Source: Azotimanducus chitobiosivorans | GTDB lineage: Bacteria > Pseudomonadota > Gammaproteobacteria > Pseudomonadales > Azotimanducaceae | Length of the DNA: 64,000 nucleotides | NCBI GenBank assembly: GCA_965200235.1 | Contig: OZ241339.1 | Coordinates: 3,300,239 to 3,364,238, forward strand | Direction: 5' to 3' | Part shown: piece after piece, positions 7,602-14,294 of the stretch | How positions within the stretch are numbered: position 1 is the stretch's first letter | How the letters are laid out: the number at the start of each line of letters is the position of its first letter | Translations under genes and position numbers: made by a program | Notes under the pieces: generated by a model | Told to the model about the DNA's origin: nothing | What the model saw: only the letters and a program-made list of their open reading frames with translations | The model's database searches: none

Positions 7602-8907
7602 GTTGATTGGTTCCTCGTTCGTGTGTGCTCGTGCGTTCGAGCGGTTCGGCGCTTGCAAAGGCGCTGGTGCCGAGCTCATCCTGAATACGCAGGCACTCGT
7701 TCCATTTGGCCATGCGCTCTGATCTCGTGAACGAACCGACTTTCAGCTGCCCGCAGCCAAGGCCGGTCGCGAGGTGGCTGACGGTCACATCTTCGCTCTC
7801 GCCGGAGCGCGCCGAGACAATCGTTCGCCATCCATGCGCTTCGGCTGAATGATACGCGCCCAATGCCTCGGTCAGCGTGCCGGCTTGGCCGACCGTCAGA
7901 AGCAGGGCGTTGCAGGCACGATCGCGCGCTGCCTCCTGCACGCGCTTCGCGTTGGTTGCGAGAAAATCGTCACCGACCACCTGCACCTGCCCGCCGAAGC
8001 GCCGATTGAACTCCACCCAGCCTTCCGTATCGTCTTCGCTCAAAGGGTCTTCAATCGATGCGATTGGGTAGGCTTGGATCCAGCGGCCCATTAAGTCTAG
8101 CATTGCGCTGGTGTCGAGCTGGCGCTGATCGAGGTCAAGTCGATAGGCGTCGCGCGTGCCGAGCTGCGAAGCCGCCATGTCAATCGCGATGACAACACGC
8201 GCTCCGGGCTTCTCGCCCGCCTTCTGGATGGCGAGCGTGAGCAGTTCAATCGCTTGCTCGTTGCTGTCGAAGGCCGGCCAATGACCGCCTTCGTCGGTGA
8301 CGCCGGTGCGCTCGCCCCGCCAAGAAAGCAGCTCGCCCGCCGCCAAATAAATCTCGCAGGTGACTTCGAGTACTTCATCAAAATCCTTGGCGCCCGGCAC
8401 CATGACCATGAGGTCTTGAATATCAATGCGACGCTCGGCGTGAGCGCCGCCGCCGAAAATCTGAATCTGCGGCAGCGGGATGCGCGGTATCCGGTTATAG
8501 GTCTCCGAGATATGCTGCCACAAGGGTCGGCCTTGGCTTGCCGCCGCGGCATGAATCGCCGCGAGCGACACGGCAACGGTCGCGTTGCCGCCGAGATGTT
8601 CCTTCCTGGGCGAAGGGTCGAGCGCGATCAGGCGTTCATCGATGGTGAATTGATCGAGGATTGGCAGTCCGATGATGGCGGGCGCGATCAGACGATTGAC
8701 GTTGTCAACGGCCTTCGACACATCCATGCCGGCAAGGCGCGTGCCGCCGTCGCGCAGATCAGCTGCCTCGTGCGCGCCGCGCGAGGCACCCGCCGGCGCG
8801 ATGCCGCGACCGATGACGCCCGAGTCGAGCCGGATAGCAGCTTCAACGGTGGGATGTCCTCGCGAATCCCAAACCCGCCGCGCGAACACGTGCGTGATGA
8901 CGCTCAT
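7588..8907 (-). CDS. enolase-superfamily protein lacking canonical enolase catalytic residues
   Basis: 439-aa homologue of phosphopyruvate hydratase across its full length. The metal-binding carboxylates are present (IDM Asp243, IEDP Glu286, VGDD Asp313), as are DEGG Glu206 and GQLKVGS Lys389. The residue aligning with the catalytic Lys (yeast Lys345, in ILIKxNQIG) is Thr338 in ALLLTVGQAG. The catalytic His (SHRSGE) is Ala366 in SARSGE, and the Glu of VDIQEFM is Asp. It should not work as the glycolytic enzyme. The fold is kept with the general base gone, so a new reaction on a phosphorylated or carboxylated substrate, or a regulatory role, is likely. Linked by overlaps to a small lipoprotein gene upstream and a CoA-transferase downstream. 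Confidence 0.88.
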   Translation of the reverse strand: MSVITHVFARRVWDSRGHPTVEAAIRLDSGVIGRGIAPAGASRGAHEAADLRDGGTRLAGMDVSKAVDNVNRLIAPAIIGLPILDQFTIDERLIALDPSPRKEHLGGNATVAVSLAAIHAAAASQGRPLWQHISETYNRIPRIPLPQIQIFGGGAHAERRIDIQDLMVMVPGAKDFDEVLEVTCEIYLAAGELLSWRGERTGVTDEGGHWPAFDSNEQAIELLTLAIQKAGEKPGARVVIAIDMAASQLGTRDAYRLDLDQRQLDTSAMLDLMGRWIQAYPIASIEDPLSEDDTEGWVEFNRRFGGQVQVVGDDFLATNAKRVQEAARDRACNALLLTVGQAGTLTEALGAYHSAEAHGWRTIVSARSGESEDVTVSHLATGLGCGQLKVGSFTRSERMAKWNECLRIQDELGTSAFASAEPLERTSTHERGTNQHETT

Positions 8908-9008
8908 GACTGCGAGAAGGCGCGGTCAGCCATGGCCGTGCGTTCGCCGAGGCTTGCGCAGCCGACAAGCGTGAGGAAAAGTAGGATGATCGTTGAGGTC
9001 TGTGCCAA
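8904..9008 (-). CDS. putative 34-aa lipoprotein upstream of the enolase-like gene
   Basis: Short frame with a TTG start at 9008 and a TGA that overlaps the enolase-like ATG (ATGA). The product is a hydrophobic run (STIILLFLTLVGCASLG) with a textbook lipobox LVGC at residues 14-17, then about 17 polar residues. Size and design resemble entericidin-type mini-lipoproteins. No ATG or GTG start exists in this frame below an upstream TAG, and the ribosome-binding site is weak, so it may be only a leader peptide coupling translation into the enolase-like gene. Confidence 0.35.
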   Translation of the reverse strand: MAQTSTIILLFLTLVGCASLGERTAMADRAFSQS

Positions 9009-9153
9009 CCGATGCGTCCGCGCCGAACGCGCCCATCTTGTGGGAAACTAGCGCTTCTTTGCAAACGGCATCGACAATGCGCGCAGCGGTCTTGTTCGAC
9101 CGCGGCGAGCGAGACCCTGCCCGATTGCGAGACGGCTTTCCGGAGATACGGCA

Positions 9154-9909
9154 GTGACCTACATCGCAGATCTGTTTTCCCTCAACGGTAAGACAGCGGT
9201 TGTCGTCGGCGGCACGGGTGAATTATGCGGCGCGATGGCGCTCTCGCTTGCGCGGGCAGGTGCCGAGGTCGTGCTCGTTGGACGCAGCAAAGAAAATGTG
9301 GAAGCATGGCTCGCCACAATCTGCGAAGCTGGCGGAACAGGCTATTTCGTAGCAGCCGATGTCAGCTCGCGGTCCACAACATTTCCAAAAGCCTGGCGCG
9401 CGACTAGTGTCCTGTCCCATAAATAAGTGTGATTCAGAGTGGGCACAATCGCCGAGGGCAAGGCGCAGTCCGCAGGGAATATCGGGCATATTGCCAAGGG
9501 CTGCAACGCAGCCGTCGGCGATTGTGCCCACTCCCGAAGGGCGCGCAGGAGAAGGGCTGTGGCCGCGTTGCGTCCCTTGGCAATACGGCAAAGTATTGCC
9601 TGCGGAACGCGCCTTGCCACAGCCCTTCTCCTGCGCGCTGAACCCACACTTATTTATGGGACAGGACACTAGGCGCCGCACAGCATTCGTGTCAATACCA
9701 TCGTCCCCGGATTCTTCCCCGCGGAGCAAAACCGCGCTGTGCTGACGCCGGACAGGGTCGAGAAAATCATGGGTCATACGCCGATGCAGCGATTCGGTCA
9801 GCCGCATGAGCTCGCCGGTGCGACATTGCTACTCGCATCGGGTGCGGGTTCTTTCATCACCGGCGCGGAGATTGTTGTTGACGGCGGCTTTGCGGCGATG
9901 ACTATCTGA
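9154..9909 (+). pseudogene. short-chain dehydrogenase/reductase, broken by deletion and MITE
   Basis: Residues from ATG 9154 give a Rossmann N-terminus (GKTAVVVGGTGELCG, then AEVVLVGRS and YFVAADV). At about 9363 the sequence jumps, in another frame, to SDR helix text QLAVHNISKSLARD. Roughly 85 residues, including the catalytic Tyr-x3-Lys, are therefore missing. A foldback MITE (9404-9672) splits the next codons, after which APHSIRVNTIVPGFFP...ITGAEIVVDGGF continues to a TGA at 9909. Both lesions are inactivating. Homologues have a residue (often Tyr or Leu) between ARD and AP, and here that codon position is a TAG delivered at the element junction. Probably once part of the adjacent acyl-CoA pathway. 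Confidence 0.85.
9404..9672. mobile_element. foldback MITE, copy 1 (269 bp)
   Basis: Non-autonomous element bounded by CTAG on both sides, with perfect terminal inverted repeats of about 27 bp beginning TAGTGTCCTGTCCCATAAAT. Inside are two further long foldbacks. One has ~19-bp arms (GAGTGGGCACAATCGCCGA and its complement), the other ~23-bp arms around GCAGGAGAAGGGCTGTGG. Each contains an inner small hairpin. There is no transposase gene. It is in opposite orientation to copies 2 and 3 and differs from copy 2 at only two positions that I can see. CTAG may be the target duplication (as in YTAR/CTAG-targeting families) or the outermost TIR bases. Confidence 0.9.
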
Positions 9910-9974
9910 AGAGTTGCGCAACGCTCGGTTGAAGCGCACAATGACCCGACTCGATGGCCTTGGAGAACGGGAAA

Positions 9975-10277
9975 ATGGCAGCGTACATCATGCTGAGCAC
10001 ACTGACCGATGAGGGCCGCAAGACGTTGAAAGCGCGACCTGAACGCTTGGGCGAAGTCAACAAGGAAGTCGAGGCGATGGGCGCGCGAGTGGTCGCTCAG
10101 TACGCGGTGCTTGGCGGCTATGACTTCGTCAACGTCATTGAGGCGCCGAGCAACGAAATCATGGCGCGCCTCTCCATGGACTTGGGCTCGCGCGGCACCA
10201 TCAAGGTGACTACATTCCCTGCGATGTCAATCGAGCGATTCATCGAAATGATGCAGTCCGGCTCCGGCGAGAAATGA
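9975..10277 (+). CDS. GYD-domain protein
   Basis: 100-aa protein of the GYD family (MAAYIMLSTLTDEGRKTLK...GARVVAQYAVLGGYDFVNVIEAP). The GYD tripeptide sits in LGGYDFV. The ATG at 9975 follows a good GGAG nine bases upstream; an in-frame ATG 21 bp earlier lacks one. The function of the family is unknown; it is a ferredoxin-like alpha/beta fold that often stands next to metabolic genes. The stop overlaps the start of the next gene (ATGA), whose N-terminus is a second copy of the same domain. Confidence 0.8.
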   Translation: MAAYIMLSTLTDEGRKTLKARPERLGEVNKEVEAMGARVVAQYAVLGGYDFVNVIEAPSNEIMARLSMDLGSRGTIKVTTFPAMSIERFIEMMQSGSGEK

Positions 10278-11254
10278 GCATCTATGTCCTGCTGATGCGG
10301 GACCACTCCGAGGGCCTCAAGGCCATAAAAAATACCGGCCCGGCGGCCGTGCAGGGCATCGTTGAGGCGCTAGAGCGCTGGGAGGCGAAAATCCTGATGG
10401 GCTACCGAATGCTGGGGCAATGGGATCAGTGCTACATCATCGAAGCGCCCGATAATTTCAAGGCCTACCGAGCGACCTTGGCGCAGGAGATGAGCACCAC
10501 GGTGGACACGGAAATTCTGCCAGCCATCGACCTGCCGCTCTTCGAGCGCTTGATCACCCAGTCGGCGCAGACCGCGGGACCACATTCGTGGCAGATCTCC
10601 TGGTGGGCGCGCATCGCCCGTTTCGTCATGTACCCATACGCCTACCAGCGCTGGGGTTGGAAGTATTTCACCGAGCACGCCGTCCATGGCAAGGAGAAGT
10701 TCAAGTCTGTGCGTGCGCCTTGCATCATCATCTCCAACCACCAGAGCCACTTTGATCAGTTCTGCTTGCTGAAGGCCGTGCCGCCGCGCATCCGCTCCAA
10801 TCTCTTCTTCGGTGCGGCGGCTGACCGCTGGTTCCTGAAGGGGCGCAAGGAAATCACCATGCAGCCTTGGTATCAGTCGCTGGTGATGGGCAGCTACCCG
10901 ATTCAGCGCGGCGGTGGCTCGAGGACGCTTGAATACCCCAAGTGGCTGCTTGACCAAGGTGCCAATCTCATGCTCTTCCCGGAAGGCACGCGCGCACGGG
11001 GCCGGCACCTATCGCCCTTCAAACACGGCGTGTCCATTCTCGCGCTTGAGAAGGGCGTACCAGTGGTGCCGGTCTATCTTGAAGGCCTCAAGCGCATTCG
11101 GCCGCCGGGCACGAAGAAGAACATTCCCGGTCCGGTGGCGGCGCATGTGCTCGACCCCGTCCGCTTTGCCCCGGGCACCAGCGTGCCCGAGGCAACGGAG
11201 CGTCTCTATGCCACCATGAAGGCGTTTCACGAAGACATCCGGGGCGTCGAGTGA
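10274..11254 (+). CDS. GYD domain fused to a PlsC-type acyltransferase
   Basis: 326-aa two-domain protein. Residues ~1-90 are GYD-like (MSIYVLLMRDHSEGLKAIKN...LGQWDQCYIIEAPDN), with GQWD where the partner protein has GGYD. Residues ~105-320 are an acyl-CoA/ACP:glycerolipid acyltransferase: block I NHQSHFD (His156, Asp161), a GSYPIQRGGGSR block, and FPEGTRARG. There is no long N-terminal membrane helix beyond WWARIARFVMYPYAY. The PlsC family acylates lysophosphatidate or a related acceptor at the membrane. A fused GYD domain together with a stand-alone GYD gene suggests the small protein pairs with, or regulates, this enzyme. I know of no described GYD-PlsC fusion. Confidence 0.85.
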   Translation: MSIYVLLMRDHSEGLKAIKNTGPAAVQGIVEALERWEAKILMGYRMLGQWDQCYIIEAPDNFKAYRATLAQEMSTTVDTEILPAIDLPLFERLITQSAQTAGPHSWQISWWARIARFVMYPYAYQRWGWKYFTEHAVHGKEKFKSVRAPCIIISNHQSHFDQFCLLKAVPPRIRSNLFFGAAADRWFLKGRKEITMQPWYQSLVMGSYPIQRGGGSRTLEYPKWLLDQGANLMLFPEGTRARGRHLSPFKHGVSILALEKGVPVVPVYLEGLKRIRPPGTKKNIPGPVAAHVLDPVRFAPGTSVPEATERLYATMKAFHEDIRGVE

Positions 11255-11273
11255 CGCCCGGATTCTAAACCCA

Positions 11274-11296
11274 CTCCTCCTTCAAGTATGGAGGAG
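11274..11296. terminator. hairpin between convergent genes
   Basis: CTCCTCC (11274-11280), a 9-base loop and GGAGGAG (11290-11296) form a perfect 7-bp stem between the acyltransferase (plus) and the phasin (minus). No clear T-run follows in either direction, so the terminator reading is tentative. Confidence 0.4.
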
Positions 11297-11307
11297 AGGA
11301 GGCCAGC

Positions 11308-11652
11308 TTAAGCAGCTTTGGCGTCGCTCTTCGGCGCTTCGGCTACTTCTTCGGCAGGCGAGAACGCATTGCGAATCGCCGTGTTTTGCGCTTCGAACGC
11401 TTCCCTCAGCATTTCGCCGCGGGTCGTGAGCGCCTGTTGGGTGTTGCTCCATAGCTGCTCGCCGTATTCACGCTGCAACTCCACAAAGCTCTGGACGTTG
11501 TTCACTTCCGGGAGCTTGCTGGCGAAGTCTTGATTGAACTGCACGTAGCTGCTGAAGTTCTTGGAGTCGAATTCCGCGAGCTTGCGGAACCATTCGGCGT
11601 TCAGCTCCATCAGTTCACGGGCGAGTTTCATTTGTTGTTCAAACGGATTCAT
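11308..11652 (-). CDS. phaP: phasin family protein
   Basis: 114-aa phasin, an amphipathic helical protein that coats PHA granules. Features are an N-terminal MNPFEQQMKLARELMELNAEWFRKL, helical heptads without Cys, and an Ala/Pro/Glu/Lys-rich C-terminal tail ending KAA, as in other phasins. The start at 11652 is chosen because GGAGGA stands about 8 bases upstream and the extended frame reads an unlikely leader. Upstream lie palindromes with the CTGC-N3-GCAG pattern expected for PhaR. The phaC/phaR genes are 3 kb away, so this is very probably the granule protein of the same system. The symbol rests on family and context. Confidence 0.8.
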   Translation of the reverse strand: MNPFEQQMKLARELMELNAEWFRKLAEFDSKNFSSYVQFNQDFASKLPEVNNVQSFVELQREYGEQLWSNTQQALTTRGEMLREAFEAQNTAIRNAFSPAEEVAEAPKSDAKAA

Positions 11653-11691
11653 TGAGAGTTTCCTCCGACTGTTTGTGGTTGAAAATATGTC

Positions 11692-11723
11692 TTGCTGCAC
11701 CGCAGCAAAGGTGCATTATGCAC
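11692..11723. promoter_or_regulatory. candidate PhaR operator region of the phasin promoter
   Basis: Two adjacent palindromes lie upstream of the phasin: TTGCTGCACCGCAGCAA (11692-11708, containing CTGC-ACC-GCAG) and GTGCATTATGCAC (11711-11723). A further TGCA-rich stretch and an A/T-rich block follow to 11780. CTGC-N3-GCAG is, to my knowledge, the site recognised by PhaR in Paracoccus. The same pattern recurs in front of phaC. Confidence 0.6.
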
Positions 11724-11782
11724 ACTTTGTTTGTGCAGTGCAACATTTTTTCAAGATTTTGCAAAAAAAATTTTTCGAGCGG

Positions 11783-12373
11783 CTATTGCAGCGCGTGGTC
11801 GGTCAAGCCATCGACATCGAATGTCATCATCACCAAATCGTGCAGGTTGCCGTTTCTGTCTTCGACAAAATCGGTCAGCAAGGCTTCCGCGGTGAAGCCG
11901 AGCCGTCCGAAGGCTGCTTGTGCGCCGCGCTGATCTGGCGTCATGTTGGCGGTCAGCTTCTTGAGGCCGAGGCTGCGGGCAATATCAAAAATCTTGCTGC
12001 TCAGGTGGCGGCCCAATCCCTGACTGCGGTAGTCGTGGCCCACCGTAAGCCGCAATTCTCCGACTCGCCGCGTCCAGCGTGCCGGCGCTCGGTCCACGGT
12101 CGCAAAGCCGGCCATTTGCTCGCCGTCATAGGCAATAATCGAGGTCGTTGCGCCGCTCGCCACATTGGTCAGCCAGTTATCCACGGCCTCGGGCCGAGTG
12201 ATGTCCACGCGCAGGAACAAGAGGTCCTGCTCCGGCAGATTGCGCGCAAACGCAACGATGGCATCACGGTCGCTTTGCCCGATGATGCGCAGTTCCACGC
12301 TGCGCCCGTCCGAGAGTGCTACGGCTTGCGGATAGCCGCTGATGGCAGATTCAGTGCTTTTGGTGACCGACAT
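11783..12373 (-). CDS. GNAT-family N-acetyltransferase
   Basis: 196-aa acetyltransferase-like protein. The acetyl-CoA-binding core is visible at residues ~105-140 (GELRLTVGHDYRSQGLGRHLSSKIFDIARSLG, with the R-x-x-G-x-G/A loop RSQGLG), followed by LTANMTPDQRGAQAAFGRLGFTAEALL and a C-terminal strand. The substrate cannot be told. It lies in tandem behind the wax-ester synthase with a 30-bp gap, and upstream of the phasin promoter, so it is probably in the same transcript as the synthase. Confidence 0.8.
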   Translation of the reverse strand: MSVTKSTESAISGYPQAVALSDGRSVELRIIGQSDRDAIVAFARNLPEQDLLFLRVDITRPEAVDNWLTNVASGATTSIIAYDGEQMAGFATVDRAPARWTRRVGELRLTVGHDYRSQGLGRHLSSKIFDIARSLGLKKLTANMTPDQRGAQAAFGRLGFTAEALLTDFVEDRNGNLHDLVMMTFDVDGLTDHALQ

Positions 12374-12403
12374 GGGCCCTCCGTTCGTTTCTGTGGTGGA
12401 AGT

Positions 12404-13849
12404 TTATGCGCTGGCTTCTTGCCGACTTTGCTGCGATGCGGTAAGAAGTTCCTGAAAGGCATCATTGACGCTTGTCGCCATCAAGTCCAAATCGGGCACC
12501 AGTCGGCGGTCACAAATGAAATTGATGTAGATGTGCTGGTTGTAGCTCGTGATCACCACGCCGAAGCCGAGATTGCCCGTGAGCATGAGCAGTCCGAGCT
12601 GATCGATGATCGGATAGCCGGCGAAATATTGCGTGGTCTGCACGCCAGGGACATTGGTGCAGACGAAGTTGATGCCGAGCATGGGCGGGCGCGGTCCGAA
12701 CGTAGGCGGCACCGGCATCGGAAAATTGGCTGCCAAAGCGGTTGGGTCGAGCGGCGTGCCGACGAGCAATGTGGGCGCCATCGCCACTGGCGGGAAGTTC
12801 GGCGTGCCTTCCATCATGATCTGCATGGCCTGCGCTTCGCGGTTGTTCTTGATCTGTTCGGTTTCCCAGCGAACCTTGCCGAGCCGCGCCGTCATTTCCA
12901 TGGGCGTGGCATCAAAGACCGGAAATATCGCGGAGACCTTGTTGCCGAGCGCCCCCTTGTCATCTTCAGTGCGCACATTGACCGGGCACATGATGCGCAA
13001 ATGCCCACCATCGGTATGTTCCTTGTGCGCCTTGAGATAGCGTGCGACACCTTCGGACACCGCGGCGAGCACGACATCGTTGATCGTGCCGCCGAGCGCG
13101 CTGCGAATGCGACGAAAGTCGGCAAACGAGTATTTGCTCCACAGGAACTTGCGTCGTGGCCCGACAGGTATCGAGTTCCAAGGCGCTGTCACCACCGGCT
13201 CGGCGAGGAATCGAGTCATCGATTCGCTGGCTCGTCGCAGCATTTCGCTGCGCTCAGAAGTCAAGCCCGCAAGCATGAACGGGTTCTCGCCGGTGAGGCT
13301 ATGGGCCGTCTCGAGCATAGCTTCTGTCGCGAGCTCCACCGGCGTCGGCATGGGCTTCGGATGCCATGGCTCGGGTTCAGGTTGCGGCGCATTTTGCTGC
13401 AGGTCAAACAGCACCATGTTGATATCCATGCCGGAGGCGCCGTCGATCATGGCGTGATGACCCGATTGCAGCAGCACCGTGCGGTCCTTGACCCCTTCAA
13501 GGCTGTAGGTGCGCCACAGCGGTCGGTCTCGTGGCAGAAGTGGTTCATTGAGCTTGACCGCAGCTTCAATCGCATCTTCAAGCGTCGAACCCTCTGGCAG
13601 ACGGTGCTGCAAGACATGCTTGTCAAGGTTGAAGTCGGGATCGTCCACCCATTTCGGGTGTCCGAGATTAAACGGCACCAACGCGAGTCGCTGACGATAG
13701 CGCGGCACCAAATGCAGGCGCGATGCGATATGGTTGCGAATTGCATCGAAGGGGACTTCGCCTTCGAGGATGACGATTCCCGAGGCGTTCATCGGCCCGC
13801 TGGCTGTTTCCGTATACAAAAAGGAGGCGTCCTGAGCGCTTAATCGCAT
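12404..13849 (-). CDS. wax ester synthase/acyl-CoA:diacylglycerol acyltransferase (WS/DGAT)
   Basis: 481-aa WS/DGAT, which esterifies acyl-CoA to fatty alcohols or diacylglycerol to make neutral storage lipid at the membrane. The acyltransferase motif HHxxxDG is complete (GHHAMIDGASG, His131, His132, Asp136, Gly137). Other family blocks are LSAQDASFLYTE at the N-terminus, PLWRTYSLEG before the motif, GGTINDVVLAAVSEGVARYL, and a C-terminal FVCTNVPG...GYPI segment. Length is typical. AGGA stands upstream of the ATG. With phaC nearby the region can make two kinds of carbon reserve, sharing a control zone at 14.15-14.29 kb. Confidence 0.95.
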   Translation of the reverse strand: MRLSAQDASFLYTETASGPMNASGIVILEGEVPFDAIRNHIASRLHLVPRYRQRLALVPFNLGHPKWVDDPDFNLDKHVLQHRLPEGSTLEDAIEAAVKLNEPLLPRDRPLWRTYSLEGVKDRTVLLQSGHHAMIDGASGMDINMVLFDLQQNAPQPEPEPWHPKPMPTPVELATEAMLETAHSLTGENPFMLAGLTSERSEMLRRASESMTRFLAEPVVTAPWNSIPVGPRRKFLWSKYSFADFRRIRSALGGTINDVVLAAVSEGVARYLKAHKEHTDGGHLRIMCPVNVRTEDDKGALGNKVSAIFPVFDATPMEMTARLGKVRWETEQIKNNREAQAMQIMMEGTPNFPPVAMAPTLLVGTPLDPTALAANFPMPVPPTFGPRPPMLGINFVCTNVPGVQTTQYFAGYPIIDQLGLLMLTGNLGFGVVITSYNQHIYINFICDRRLVPDLDLMATSVNDAFQELLTASQQSRQEASA

Positions 13850-13871
13850 CGCGGTTTCCTGTTGTCGTCCT

Positions 13872-13910
13872 TATGAGGTGACTATATGAGGTGGCTATAT
13901 GAGGTGGCTA
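13872..13910. repeat. three tandem 13-bp repeats
   Basis: TATGAGGTGRCTA occurs three times head to tail (13872-13884, 13885-13897, 13898-13910) between the DUF6489-like gene and the WS/DGAT gene. The last unit supplies the TAG stop of the former. Looks like replication slippage; no function assigned. Confidence 0.85.
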
Positions 13911-14153
13911 TGTGTTGTCCTTGCTGCCAGCGGCTTGTCCGCTCGCGCCTGAGACTAGATTGAAGAAATTCTGCCAAGGCGCGAATGCACCGGTCATCAG
14001 TGTGCGCATGAACTCGTCGCGCTGCTCCGAAGAGGCTGAGAGCCGAGCGGTGAACTGTTCTAGCAATTGCTGATGAACGATGCCCATGTCCGGCAGTCCC
14101 ATAAAGCGTCGCATCTCTTCGGGCGTGAGGTCCACTTCAACATTGATTTTCAT
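13908..14153 (-). CDS. small DUF6489-like protein next to PHA genes
   Basis: 81-aa protein beginning MKINVEVDLTPEEMRRFMGLPDM, which resembles the DUF6489 family by recollection (K-I-N/T-V-x-I/V-D-x-TPEE-x-R-x-F-x-GLPD). The middle is helical and Gln/Glu-rich, and a short low-complexity tail carries Gly/Ser. No signal peptide or Cys. It is divergent from phaC across a 141-bp region rich in palindromes and lies upstream of the WS/DGAT gene. Such small proteins recur beside PHA synthase genes and may act at the granule, which is inference. Confidence 0.6.
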   Translation of the reverse strand: MKINVEVDLTPEEMRRFMGLPDMGIVHQQLLEQFTARLSASSEQRDEFMRTLMTGAFAPWQNFFNLVSGASGQAAGSKDNT

Positions 14154-14177
14154 GGCGAGCTCTCTAGCGAGGCATAA

Positions 14178-14202
14178 GATGCAGTATCATACTGCATCGC
14201 AG
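14178..14202. promoter_or_regulatory. candidate PhaR operator in the phaC divergent promoter
   Basis: GATGCAGTAT, one base, ATACTGCATC is a perfect 21-bp palindrome (14178-14198). It overlaps CTGCATCGCAG (14192-14202), a CTGC-N3-GCAG site like that before the phasin. It lies between the divergent DUF6489-like/WS-DGAT genes and phaC, so one repressor could control both storage routes. Confidence 0.6.
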
Positions 14203-14294
14203 CATTTGCACGCGAGCGCCGCGTTATCTACAGCTGCGTCATCTACAGCAATGATGCACTTACCTGCCACGCAACATGCCAAGGAGACCAGCCA

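Noticed and set aside
9404..9672. Small open frames inside the MITE copies, repeated at all three sites
   Set aside because: They follow the hairpin sequence on both strands and lack start signals; repetition comes from the element, not from a gene family.
11561..13843. A 760-codon open frame on the plus strand opposite the phasin, GNAT and WS/DGAT genes
   Set aside because: It is antisense to three genes with clear family motifs and has no recognisable domains; GC-rich codon structure on the minus strand keeps this frame open by chance.
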